Of a stretch of 64,000 bases of DNA, positions 24,150-34,808 are shown piece after piece; the first letter of the stretch is position 1; each line of letters starts with the position of its first letter. A program made the position numbers and the translations under genes. The notes beneath the pieces are model-generated. The model was not told the origin of the DNA. It made no database searches and saw only the letters and a program-made list of their open reading frames with translations. Source of the stretch: Cryptomeria japonica (taxonomy: Eukaryota > Streptophyta > Pinopsida > Cupressales > Cupressaceae); NCBI RefSeq assembly GCF_030272615.1, contig NC_081408.1:67373546-67437545 (forward strand), given 5' to 3'.

Positions 24150-25218
24150 AAAAATAATGAGAGGATCATTTTATAATTGTTGCAATACATTCTACCTCCA
24201 TCTCTCCCAGACCACTTTGACAATAATGTCAAGAAAGTTATATACGATCTTGGAAAATACATGAGGTAAGTAGTTTTATTTGTTTAATTTGTTGTATAGG
24301 GATTATATTTTCCATTTGTTTTACTTGTTACATAATATATTGTATATTATTATGTTAATTCTCATTAATATATTTGAGTCTTGAATCACTTGTAGATGGT
24401 TGTTATCTACAGAATTCCATATAGAAGATATAAAATATTGGTAAATAAAAATTCCTCATCTAATGTGTGAAATGCAAAAGTGTTTACCTTCAACATTTTT
24501 CAATGCACAAGAACACTACCTTATACACCAAGTTGAGGACATTGAATTGTGTGGACCTTTACACACAAGGTCAATCTGGATGGCTGAGAAGCACTTGAAA
24601 TTTTTGAAGGCTTTGGTTTGACAAAGAGCACATCTTGAGGGTTGCATGGTGGAGGGATATATGGTATACCAAACTATGGTACACATTACTGAATATCTTC
24701 CTAAGTTTGCGGCAAAGATCCATGTAGATTGCATTTGGGATCCCAACTCCATTAACAAATTCAAAGGGGAGTACCTGACGGGAAAATGTAGATTGAGGAA
24801 AGTGATAGGTAATTATTGGATTTTCATGGACATTAATCTGAATACATTTAACATTTGGTTTTTATATATATTGTAGTTAATTAAATCTTAATCTTCAATA
24901 TACATCAGTTGTAAATTTTTAGTTATTTTTTCTACAGTTCCTCGAGTGTAGGATGCACTATATTTGTATATCAAAAACAATATTGATTGGATAATGGTAT
25001 GGATTGGATGATGTCAACAATTTGGTCATCCATTAACATGGGAAGGTGTGGCTTCATTAGTTAAATAAGCTCATCATAATGGAGATTCCAATGTTACACC
25101 AAGGGAAATTGATTTGGTATATGGTTTAAGAGATAAACAACTACATATAAATATATTAATCACCCATATTATTTAAATTTTTTTCAATTGTAATGATGTA
25201 TATATGTGTGTGTGTGTA

Positions 25219-25277
<59 letters not shown>

Positions 25278-25715
25278 TATTTTTTGAATACATTTGACCA
25301 AGAATAAATATGTTTATCAACTGGCGACACAATAATTATTACATGTTTGACATATTGTAGGTGAAACACCACAAGGCTATGTGATGCAATGGTCATAAAT
25401 TTCGCATAAAAAAGTTATATGATGCAAAGAAAACTTGTGATTCTGGGATAACTACAATATTTTAGGTGACTAATGTTTCATCTAGAAGTGGCATACATCC
25501 TCAAGTCTCATAAAATTGATACTATGGGATTTTGAATGATATACGTGAGTGTGACTTTGGGTGCTTCAAATTAGTTCTTTTCATCGTCCAATGGCAGGCT
25601 ACGATTGAGTGAAAATGATCCTGACAAAATTGTTATTCAACATAATGATGGATTTACAATGATTAATACAAGATCATTTGAGCGAGCTAGAAATGAATGT
25701 TCTCTTTATTAATTT
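24150..25715 (+). pseudogene. CACTA TNP2 transposase, 3' exons (DUF4218/DUF4216)
   Basis: Exon-like blocks continue the transposase. Block 24156-24264 reads MRGSFYNCCNTFYLHLSQTT. Block about 24396-24812 reads STFFNAQEHYLIHQVEDIEL, CGPLHTRSIWMAEKHLKFLK and YLPKFAAKIHVDCIWDP (DUF4218). A block from 24938, after a TTCTACAG acceptor, follows. Finally about 25362-25715 reads KIDTMGF/YYGILNDIRECDFG, FKLVLFIVQWQA and GFTMINTRSFERARNE (DUF4216). Stops occur throughout. The 3' end of the CACTA element was not found. Confidence 0.82.
25203..25276. repeat. (TG)n microsatellite
   Basis: About 35 TG dinucleotides with one ATC interruption, in the last intron of the CACTA gene. Confidence 0.97.
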
Positions 25716-26125
25716 TCAATATAAAATTGATAAATTCATGAAAATATTACAATGAGTCACCAAAACTGCTAAAAGACTCTTTGTTGTTATATTAAGGTTT
25801 CTTTAATGCATACAAATCAAGAGTCTGGAATCCTTCTTCTTAGCCCTAAATTCCCTTTTATAACACAAGGGAGAAAAAAAAGCCTCAGGCTGAAGAAGAC
25901 ACATGTCAAAATCTAATTTCATTACAAAAAAGACTTAAAGCCTTAGACCTTGACCTCTGTGTGTAACCTGCATTGAATGATGGTGGATGGGAAGGCATCA
26001 CCCTGGAAGATCGAGTTGTGGGTTTGCAAAATATGTTCTCATATCTATACTTCATATCTACTTCTATTAGGATCAAAATATGTAATTTGGCATGTGGTGT
26101 TAGGAGTCTTGGAGACTGCTCCTTG
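25716..26125. other. Unassigned stretch after the CACTA gene
   Basis: No supported coding region. On the minus strand the frame of the neighbouring unknown ORF stays partly readable to about 25990, so this may include its 3' end and untranslated region. Confidence 0.4.
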
Positions 26126-27842
26126 TCAGCTAAGTGTTCTAATCATTTTCCCAAAGTGAACATCTTGCACAAAAATTTTAGGAATAGAAAAAATGAAAAG
26201 ATTGTGACTGTTCTCCTCTTTAGGATAATCTTCTTCCAAGGAGAAATACTTTTTATGTAGTGCCTCAATCTCATTAGTTGGCCAAGAAAAAGCCTTCAGG
26301 CTATGTAATTTATTCATATCTTCCCTTTTTTCATGGGCAGAAACAACTACTACTCCTAGGGCAAAGCTATGAAATATTTTCTCTACTTCTATAATTTTAT
26401 AAACAATATTAAGAAATATATCTCCTTGGTTTGTATCACCTTCCAAGGATGTCAAAACAATGTTTATTCCTTCCTAGAAACCGTGTTTCCATTATTCTAA
26501 GCTCTTAATTCGCTCATCATCTATCAAAATTGTAGCGACATGCCACTTTTTGAGTCCCTGGAAAGAATCAATCATTCCCATCAATGCTTTCTTCCTCTTC
26601 TATTTTGGGTAACACTTTATTAAATAAATTATAATTTTTCCAAGTTACCCCTACAATCTGAGGTGGTTGAGCCACATTTTTCATTGCTAACATAACCTCC
26701 TTCAAGGTTTGACCCTTTCGCAGCCACATAGGTCTAATTGGTTCAAAAAATGCAATGAATTCATCAAGATGACTCATGAGTTTGGATGTCAAAGAATATG
26801 AAGTGTGGACTTCATCCAATTTGCCAATGATTTTATTTAAAATTCTCAAAATTGAATCTTTCCTTATTTTAAAATAATTTCTTAGATCTTCATCTTTGAC
26901 CATTTGAATTTCTTAGTTTGTCTTCCCAAGCTCCTTAGGTCTGATTCCTCAAGAAGAGTCAAATGACATCTTCTTTATTTTCCCTTTCAATGCAATGTTC
27001 TCAACAAATAATTCATTGTACTTGGTATACAAAACAACATGCATATCCTTTAGCTTTATATGCTTTTTCTCTAAATCCTCTATTGGAAGCTGAACAAATT
27101 GTACTGCATGCTTGGAAATCTCTACAACCTCTGAAGCGGTAGTGTCCTATAAGGTCCTTACAACAACATCCCCTATTTTATGTTGCACCCCTTGCAAAAC
27201 CACAAGATTTATAGTGATAGGGGCCTTTGACCATAAAGAAAAATCTTTTGAACTTTTATTTATACTGGATCCATGATCTCCAAACTCTCTAGAAAAATTG
27301 GGGTCCTTCTGCATGATCTGATCTAACAAGAAAATTCTCTCAAAATTATTAATTTATTCATCAAACATGTTCTTCAATTTATCCCTTAGCCAAAATGATC
27401 TAAACTTAGGGGTTTTAACAAAATTTTCATCCATCATAAATTTATTTGAAGCAATAATCCTCTCATGACATTCTTCTTCTATAGGGATTGTTCTTGGGAT
27501 GAGACCCCTGACTAGATCATTGAAAACTTCATCATTTGCATCATCTTGAATTTTTTCCCTTGGAGGAGAAGGTGGCAGCACCGAAGTATCAAAATCCTCC
27601 CGGATATCTACAAAGTTAAATATTTTAGTGTTTCCTCTGTCAATCTTCCTAACCATCATTTTTGTTACCTCCTCATCCTTCTATACACCCCCTTGGGAGG
27701 ACTCTATAGGTGCTTCCTTAGTTTAAGTCTTGGGAGCTCAATAAATTGGTTTTCCTTTGTATTCCACTCCCTTTTCCTTGGCCTCTCTTCTCTGTAACTC
27801 CTCCTTTATTATATCATCTTCCTTTCCTAACATTAAAGACAT
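26126..27842 (-). pseudogene. Decayed ORF of unknown function
   Basis: I do not recognise this protein. From an ATG at 27842 one minus-strand frame is readable to about 26570 with only scattered stops (27659-27354, 27329-27147 and 26903-26568 are in the same phase). After one frame change it continues to 26126, about 570 codons in all. Seen features: an acidic N-terminal half with PPSPPREK, FRSFWLRDKLKNMFDE, a Leu/Lys/Glu segment near 27090-27000 that could form a coiled coil, and KLDEVHTSYSLTSKLMSHLD. There are no catalytic motifs, Cys/His clusters or membrane spans. It lies between CACTA and copia DNA, and its N-terminus may have been removed by the LTR at 27908. Confidence 0.5.
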
Positions 27843-27907
27843 TATAGGAAAATCATTAGTGAAGTTTCAGAAAGAACTGACAAAATTGGGATCCTCTTAT
27901 TTCTTAT

Positions 27908-29290
27908 GATATTATGAATCAATAATGATGCAATCAAATAATAAGAGGGGTGGTGAATATGTAGATAGAAAAAAAACTAAGCTTTCACCAAACTTAATAC
28001 CAACTCATAAACAACTTCTTAGACTAACCGGTTTAGACTCAATATCTAAAACTATAAATGCACTGTCAAGTTTACCACTTGACTAGAATATCAATATAAT
28101 AGTATAATATCAGATCTATAACTTAGATACCTTTTATACAAAACATCAATAAACTTTACTAACATTAGTAAATAGCTTGTTTCAGATCACTTCTGGTCAT
28201 CTAAACATGTCCTAGTGGCTCTACCAATTAAACATATTAACCATATAAAAAACATACACAAAACCATTCACCACTTGACGCAATGATTTGTGATGTGGAA
28301 ACCCAAATGGGAAAAACCACGTTGGGGATGAATACCCACAAGTATTATGAAGTTCACCCTATTAGGAGCAAAGCCTTGTTAGAAGCTTTATAAAAATTTT
28401 GTGTTAAGAGGATCCGGTTAAGGACCACCTGGTTAAGGGATTACCTACAATACCCTATTAAAGGTAGTACCCTATTAGGAGTAACCTTGATAGAGGATTT
28501 TAAATCCAAGCTAATGCATCACCTGGTTAGAGGATTTACATAGCACCAAGCCTCTTAAAGCTTACCCAGTTATGGGATTTAACTGTTGTAATTTTTAGAG
28601 AATAACAGGGTCTTGTTGATCGGGTAATAGCACTACTCTACTCAATGAGATCCTTTTATGCTCCTATCTACCTTCAAAACATTCTATAGATACTCCTTCT
28701 AGTTTAGGAACAATCAGACTACCACACATAACCAAAATTTCCAATAACATTACAAAACAACTCATCGGCCTTATAGGAAAATACAATAGGGGAATAACAC
28801 ATCACAAAACCTGAGATCTCATAAGATTAAAAAAAAATTGGTTCAAACATGACAGTTGAATTACATAGTAGTCATCTGCACATTGTTCTAGATAACCTTG
28901 ATTGCTCTTGGATCACCGCATATTGGATTCTGTAACTCATCACACATTATTCACTTCATGCTATGCATTTTCTCATTCCCAAAATAAAACAATTATCTCT
29001 ACACACCAAACCCACTTTGAAACTTATCACTTACATCATGCATACGTGGCATAATCATTTCTAATCACCATTTGATCATAGATCAACATAACTAATTCAC
29101 CAAACTCCATTAGTTAGGGTTTGACATATCAATAGGTTAGGGTTACCAGTTTATTACTCTACTTGAAATAACAATACTGGTTTCCTTCATTGCTTAACTG
29201 CCGATTGTAATACAACTCCATTATTGGTTACTATTGAAATCAATGACAACACTTATACTTCATTAATGAAATCTTCATGCAATGCCAACA
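27908..29290 (-). repeat. Copia E 3' LTR
   Basis: The right end is sharp: ATGCCAACA followed by the polypurine tract. The left end is estimated at the TGATATTATGAATC string before AAGAGGGGTGGTGAAT, by comparison with the other copia LTRs. Many copies of a GTTAGAGGATTT-like phrase occur between 28380 and 28590. Confidence 0.75.
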
Positions 29291-29306
29291 ATCTCCCCCT
29301 TTAGCA
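29291..29306 (-). other. Copia E polypurine tract
   Basis: The minus strand reads TGCTAAAGGGGGAGAT directly before the LTR start TGTTGGC. Confidence 0.85.
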
Positions 29307-29634
29307 TTGATTGCAATACAAATATCAATACCCTTTGATTATGATGATTGAGAGTAATACACATATGTAGGTATAGGAATCCTGGTTTACATTAACTGGC
29401 TACAGATCTTCTCCCCATCAATCATACAATTCTTCTCCCCCTTTGGCAACAATGATAAAGTGAATACCAATAACAACTGGTAATCATTTCATGCTTCATC
29501 GATCTACAACTAGATGTTCCCCCTGTCTATTAGATCCACTCTACACTAATCCCATTTCAAGATTTTCAATTAACTCTGGGACTAATGTCTTCCACATCTA
29601 CTTAAATGACCTCATGTAGGGGTACAACCCCTAG

Positions 29635-30029
29635 CTAACCTCTAAGATACTCAAAAGTATTATTAGGTAGACATTTGGTAAAGACATTTACAAGTTGTTC
29701 CTTAGTAGATACATGCTCTAGTAACACATCTTTACTCTGCACTTTCTCTCTTAAGAAATGATACTTCAACTCAATATGCTTGGTTCTAGCATGCAATATC
29801 AGGTTCTTTGAAATCTTTTTTGCACTGGTGTTATCATAGAGAATCCTTGCCAGTTCTAATATTTTCAACTTGAAGCATTCTAGAATGTGTTTCATCAGTT
29901 GTCGGGGTACAATTCATATATGTTGCAACATATTCAACTTCAGCAGTTGATTGTGATATATAGATTTTCTTCTTGCTGGTCCAAGACACTAGCCTTCTGC
30001 CAAGAAGGAAAGCTCCTCTGGTTGTACTC
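29635..30029 (-). pseudogene. Copia E RNase H, C-terminal half
   Basis: The frame reads GAFLLGRRLVSWTSKKK, STAEVEYVATYMNC, then (shifted) ILYDNTSAKKISKNLILHAR and KHIELKYHFLREKVQSKDV, ending with FTKCLPNNTFEYLRG. It stops at 30029, where copia D is inserted. The missing upstream half resumes at 36290, making an unambiguous nested insertion. Confidence 0.88.
30025..30029. repeat. Target-site duplication of copia D (left)
   Basis: TACTC, identical to 36290-36294. Confidence 0.93.
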
Positions 30030-31509
30030 TGATAACTCAATGATGAGCAAATAGTACCAAACCAGTACTGAGAGGGGGGGTTGAATCAGTATAGACAAAA
30101 ATACAGTCCTAAACTAGTTTGATAGCAGACACTTTAAATGACTGGCAGACAATGACACCGGTTTGAAACAGAGTGCAACCAGTAAAGCTAAGAATGTCTG
30201 AGACAAGAATTAACTAGTTACTCACTTAGCTTTTCACTCAACTCGAGACTACACAACCATTTCACCCTTATGCATAAACAGGTAATCTATCATTAGATCA
30301 TAATAACAGCTAGTTCAACATGTTTTATTGATAGGCATAAAACACAGAACCATCATATGCTTGAAAGACAATATCAAAGCATCACAAGATAAAAGCATCA
30401 CACATGACACACATATTTTTCATGTGGAAACCTGACTGGGAAAAAACATAGTGGGGATGAATACCCACAAGCTATTTTGAATTCTTTAGAAGTCCGCTCT
30501 GTTAGGAGCCTTGTCCGGTTAGAGACATTAAAATAGGTTCTGCTAGGAACCAATCCTGTTAGAGATCACCCAGTTAAGGGATGGCTACAATACCCGATTA
30601 ACGGTTAAACCCTATTAAAGGTTACCTTGTTAGAGGATTTCAAGAACTCAATAGCTAAAGGACTTCAAACTTAGTAGCTTTGACTTATACTATTAAATGA
30701 TTTACAGCAAGCCAATTAAGGCTACCCTGTTAAGGGATTTTCCAACTATTGAGGTGGTTAGAGATCAATAGGTATTACAATGATCTAGTAACAACACTCA
30801 ATGCTAATGCAGATCCGCTTAAGGTCCTCTTCACCTTCTGCACTTACACTCTGTAGGTATCACTTCTCTCCTTTTGGTCTAGCAAGAATCACAATCCCTT
30901 CTCTTGGATACTCACACACTACTTTTGCCAACAACCCTAGAAAGAGTCAAAACATCAACCTTATAGAAAATAGTTAGGTTGATAGCGTAAACCCTAAACC
31001 CTAAACCTATTAGGTTAAGGAATTCAAATGGTTCAATCCTGACCATTGAGTACATTGCATTAATCTCCATCATTCATTTTCCACTGATTTCATGGCGGCT
31101 GATAACCCATCACACATTATCACCATTTTACAGACTTCAAACATTCCCGAGTTTGATAGGAACAATCTTCTTCATGCAAGATCCTTCATTCACACAAGGC
31201 TTACATGGCAACACAATCTTTTCTTTTCTATCATCCTAATTCATCACACAAAGTCACTGGTTGAACCACACAGGCTTGAAGCACTTCAACCAGAAACCCT
31301 AAAGTTGAGACTACCAACCGGTAGTCATACAACGCTTCCATGTGCCGGTTCCCATAACCATTTGCCGGTTCACCTTTGAACAAGTACACTGCTTCACTTA
31401 GGCACACATGTTGGTTCACAGTGTTATACCGGTTCTCTTATATGTCAGTTCTCACTTCTTCAACATATTTACATCAATGAGAACATACAATTTCATTATG
31501 TCCTTATAC
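30030..31509 (-). repeat. Copia D 3' LTR, truncated
   Basis: It starts TGATAACTCAATGATGAG and matches 34809-36289 to TCCTTATAC. The final 20 bases, including the polypurine-side end, are missing and the next base is coding-derived DNA. A telomere-like TAAACCCTAAACCCTAAACC lies at 30988-31007. Confidence 0.9.
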
Positions 31510-32720
31510 TTAGGATCATGATTCAACTTGACATACTGAGGAATGGTCTTGGTAGATTCCTCTTGCTTTTCTTCTTCATCCTCATCTCCATCAATATCAG
31601 CATCTACATCTGCCAGTGTAGGAACACTATTACTAGTACTTGGTTGATTGACAACTGGTTCATTTACTACTTGCTCACTGTCAGTTACCTCATTTTTCTC
31701 AGAGGTTTCATCAACTCTTACATTGATCCTTTCCATAATTTTCTGAGTCCTATTGTTGAAACACTTGAGAGCTTTTCTCTTGGTGGAATATCCTAGGAAT
31801 ATTCCCTCATCACATTTCGCATTAAATTTGCTCTAGTGTTCACTCCTCTTGATGTAATGTTTGCTACCAAACACTCTGAAGTAGCTAACCACATGTGTCT
31901 TACTAGTCCAATACTCATAAGGAGTTTTGTCCTTACCTTTCTTGATGAGTACTCGGTTCATTGTGTAGACTGCAGTGCTCACCGCTTCTCTCCAAAAGGT
32001 GTGAGCTATCTTTCCTTGAATCAACATGGTTCTAGCTGCTTCAACCACGGTTCTATTATTCCTCTCTGCTAGGCCATTTTGCTATGGAGTCCGGGGGGTA
32101 GACAATTGCCTCTTGATGCCATGTTCTTCACAGTACTTGTTGAATTCACTAGAAGTGAATTCACCTCCTTGATCAATTCTCAGGCACTTGATTCTTTTAC
32201 TGCTTTCCTTCTCCACTAATGCTCTGAAAGCTTTGAACTTTACAAAGGCTTCAAACTTGTCTTTCAAGAATGTGACCCACATCACTCTTGAGCAGTCATC
32301 AATGAGAATCATGAAGTACCTATCACCCTGCACACTTCTAGTTTTCATAGGACCACACAAATTAGTATGCACAAGATCAAGCAAATTGTCAGCAGTGAAA
32401 GATTTACCTTTAAAGGTTGAGGAAGACATTTTCCCCAATTGACTTTCTCTGCACAAGGTATTATCTAGTTTAACTACCTTGATCTTACTATCCTTCACAA
32501 TGTTATAAAAGTTTACATGGCAGAGTCTCCTATGCCATATCCAGCTATCATCAAATTTGGCCATAAGACATGTACTTATATTTGCATTCAAATGAAATAG
32601 GTTACCTTTGGTTTGCATACTGGTGGCCACCAATTCACCATTCTTTCCTTTGATTCTACAAACTCCATTCTTGAATTCTAGAGTGAGGCCATTGTCATTC
32701 AGTTGGGCAACACTCAAAAG
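31510..32720 (-). pseudogene. Copia D integrase and linker
   Basis: 32717-32082 reads the zinc-leader (SWIWHRRLCHVNFYNIV), LLDLVHTNLCGPMKTRSVQG, DRYFMILIDDCSRVMWVTFL and IDQGGEFTSSEFNKY with the second catalytic Asp. A TAG replaces CAG in the TPQQNG box (near 32079), then GLAERNNRTVVEAARTML with the catalytic Glu continues to 31833. The linker with an acidic stretch (ADVDADIDGDEDEEE) ends at PQYVKLNHDP, where the deletion junction lies. Confidence 0.9.
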
Positions 32721-32739
32721 GTTGTGTCTGAGACCATCA

Positions 32740-32980
32740 ACCTAGCACACATTGTCAGGACTACTTTTTCCATTTAGAGAGATGGACCCTCTTCCTTTGA
32801 CAATGCATGGTGCATCATTGCCAAAGCAAACCACACCACCATCATACTCCTCCAAGGATAGAAATTTGCTCTGGTCACTAGTCATATGGTGAGAATAGCC
32901 ACTGTCAATGATCCACTCATTGGAATTATCAAACTAGGAGACAAGAGCCTTCTTGTTTGACACATCTTCTTTGACAGCTA
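32740..32980 (-). pseudogene. Copia D protease
   Basis: The minus-strand frame reads NEWIIDSGYSHHMTSDQSKF, with the catalytic DSG intact, then YDGGVVCFGNDAPCIVKGRG. TAG stops flank it. The upstream boundary is the solo LTR at 32981-33761, which separates it from gag. Confidence 0.8.
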
Positions 32981-33761
32981 TGTATGGTGAAAATGGATAA
33001 CAATAATAACAAGATTGAAAGGCTAAATGAATTCAACCACAAAAACCCTAGCCTAACAACAACAAAGATCCACCATAACATATGAAGATTACCTAAGACA
33101 ATGTAAATAACATAAAATCACAAAGATTATACCATCACATGTCCAATAGGGTTTTGAATCTCCATTCTTCCTATCTCCATTGATCTTGCTTGATATATTT
33201 GCTCTCAGATTTTTATGTGCACAAGAGCTCAACAAAGAACGGAATGTGGTTGCAAGTAGGATCGTAGTGTACCCAATTAATCAAGTTGTTAGCATGAATA
33301 GTGATTAGGGTTTGATAATGAAAGAGGCATCTCCTTAAATAGAAGACACAATATGAAATGGAGGGATAAGATTGAGAGGTGTGAAAAAAGGAGGTCGGCT
33401 AGGATTAGAGGGTAGGTAGAAGAAATAATAAAATAATGAAAGAGGTAGGTAGTGTAGGAATTAAGAGATGAATGACATGTGTCATGTGTAGAAAAAGATA
33501 ATGAATTAATTAAATAAATAAAGATTTATTTAATTAATGGAAGAAATAGGATAATTAAATAAATAAAATATTTATTTAATTTAGGAAAAGGATAATTTAA
33601 ATAAATAAATGTATTTATTTAAATGAGAAATAAGGCTAGAAGAGGATAAATGAATTAATTAAATAAATAAAGATTTATTTAATTAATAGAAGAATTAGGC
33701 TAAGATAATTAAATAAATAAAATATTTATTTAATTAGACATGACAATTTTGGGTGTCTACA
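32981..33761 (-). mobile_element. Solo LTR in copia D gag-protease
   Basis: A 781-bp insertion splits the D polyprotein. On the minus strand it begins TGTAGACACCCAAAATTG and ends CACCATACA, the TG...CA ends of a gypsy-type LTR. ACAGC occurs on both sides (32974-32978 and 33762-33766), a likely TSD, though two extra bases (TA) lie between the left copy and the LTR end. No internal region is present. Confidence 0.75.
33490..33745. repeat. Array of AT palindromes in the solo LTR
   Basis: Five blocks of the type TTAATTAAATAAATAAA...TTTATTTAATTAA, each an inverted repeat able to form a stem of about 12-15 bp, spaced roughly 50-60 bp apart. Confidence 0.85.
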
Positions 33762-33763
33762 AC

Positions 33764-34745
33764 AGCAACAAACGCAATATCTTCATTTTCTTCATCCTCT
33801 GATTCTTCATCTGTGACACCTTCATCAACTGCCACAAAGCAGTTTCTCCAGTTTCCTCCTTTGAATTTCTTGAACCTTTCCGGTTTGTCCTTGTTGTCAC
33901 CATTAGGATAGTTTACAATAATATGTCCTATCTAGTTGCAAGAAAAGCATTTCAAAGGTAGCTTACCTTTGTATTTGCCAGTTCCTTTAGGAAGTTTCCT
34001 GGCAAGGAGAGATTCAAATGCCATCAAAATCTCCTCATCATCCATTTCTCTGCTCTGTCTTGGTTCACCACTAGTGCTAGCTTCTTTTCCTTTTCTGGAT
34101 GGTACAGCAAAAGCTTTAAAAGTTGATCCAGTCTTTTGAACACTTCCATCAAAACTATTTAGCTCATAGGTTGTCAACTTTTCTATGATGAAGTCCAAGG
34201 ATACCTTGGTCTTGTCTATTGATCTCAGCTCCTAGATAGCAGCAACCCTTATTGCATAGATTGGCAAAAGGGATCTCAGGAATTTTCTTACCATAGTGGA
34301 ATCTTCTATTTTACCACCTGCACTCTTGATATCTCCAACAACAGTTTTGATTCTTATTCCATACTATTGAATGGTCTCACCTTCAACCATCTGCATATCT
34401 TCAAACTTCCCTCTCAGGATTTCTTCCTTAGCTTGTTTTACATGCTCATCACTGCCATAGATATTTTCAAGAGCATCCCATACCTCTTTGGGATTTACCT
34501 TATCCTGAACATCAATGAACTCAATGTCAAATAAACTACTAATTAGGGCTTCCATAACTTGCCCATTCTCCTGCATCTCTCTCTTTTGGTCATCAGTGAG
34601 AGTACCGGTAGGGGAAACATAGACATTCTCAACATAGCTCCAGTGTTGAGCACCCATGCTTCTGATGAATATCTTCATTCTATCTTTCCATATACTAAAA
34701 TTTTCTCTATTAAATTTGGACCTTCCCTCTTCATCATTTGACTGG
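33764..34745 (-). pseudogene. Copia D gag
   Basis: 34678-34364 reads MKIFIRSMGAQHWSYVENVY and FDIEFIDVQDKVNPKEVWDA. 34198-33932 reads IIEKLTTYELNSFDGSVQKT and LPKGTGKYKGKLPLKCFSCN. The knuckle is interrupted by a stop (CFSCN-stop-IGHIIVNY, last Cys also lost). Stops separate the blocks. The acidic stretch toward 33764 (DEESEDEENEDIAFV) marks the Gag-protease boundary. Confidence 0.87.
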
Positions 34746-34794
34746 GATCTTTACCTCAAGTGGTTAAGCCTATAACACAGAGGACCTGGAGGAT

Positions 34795-34808
34795 GCTCTG
34801 ATACCAAT
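34795..34808 (-). other. Copia D primer-binding site
   Basis: The minus strand reads ATTGGTATCAGAGC, an exact initiator-Met tRNA-type site, abutting the LTR. Confidence 0.92.

Noticed and set aside
30988-31007. Interstitial telomere tract
   Set aside because: Only two to three units and at the same place in each LTR of the family, so it belongs to the LTR.
31092-31379. ORFs inside D LTRs (also 35872-36231)
   Set aside because: The two are copies of the same LTR stretch; LTRs do not code and no motif is present.
32974-32980. A perfect TSD for the solo LTR at 32981
   Set aside because: ACAGC matches on both sides, but two extra bases separate it from the LTR end on the left, so it is given only as likely.
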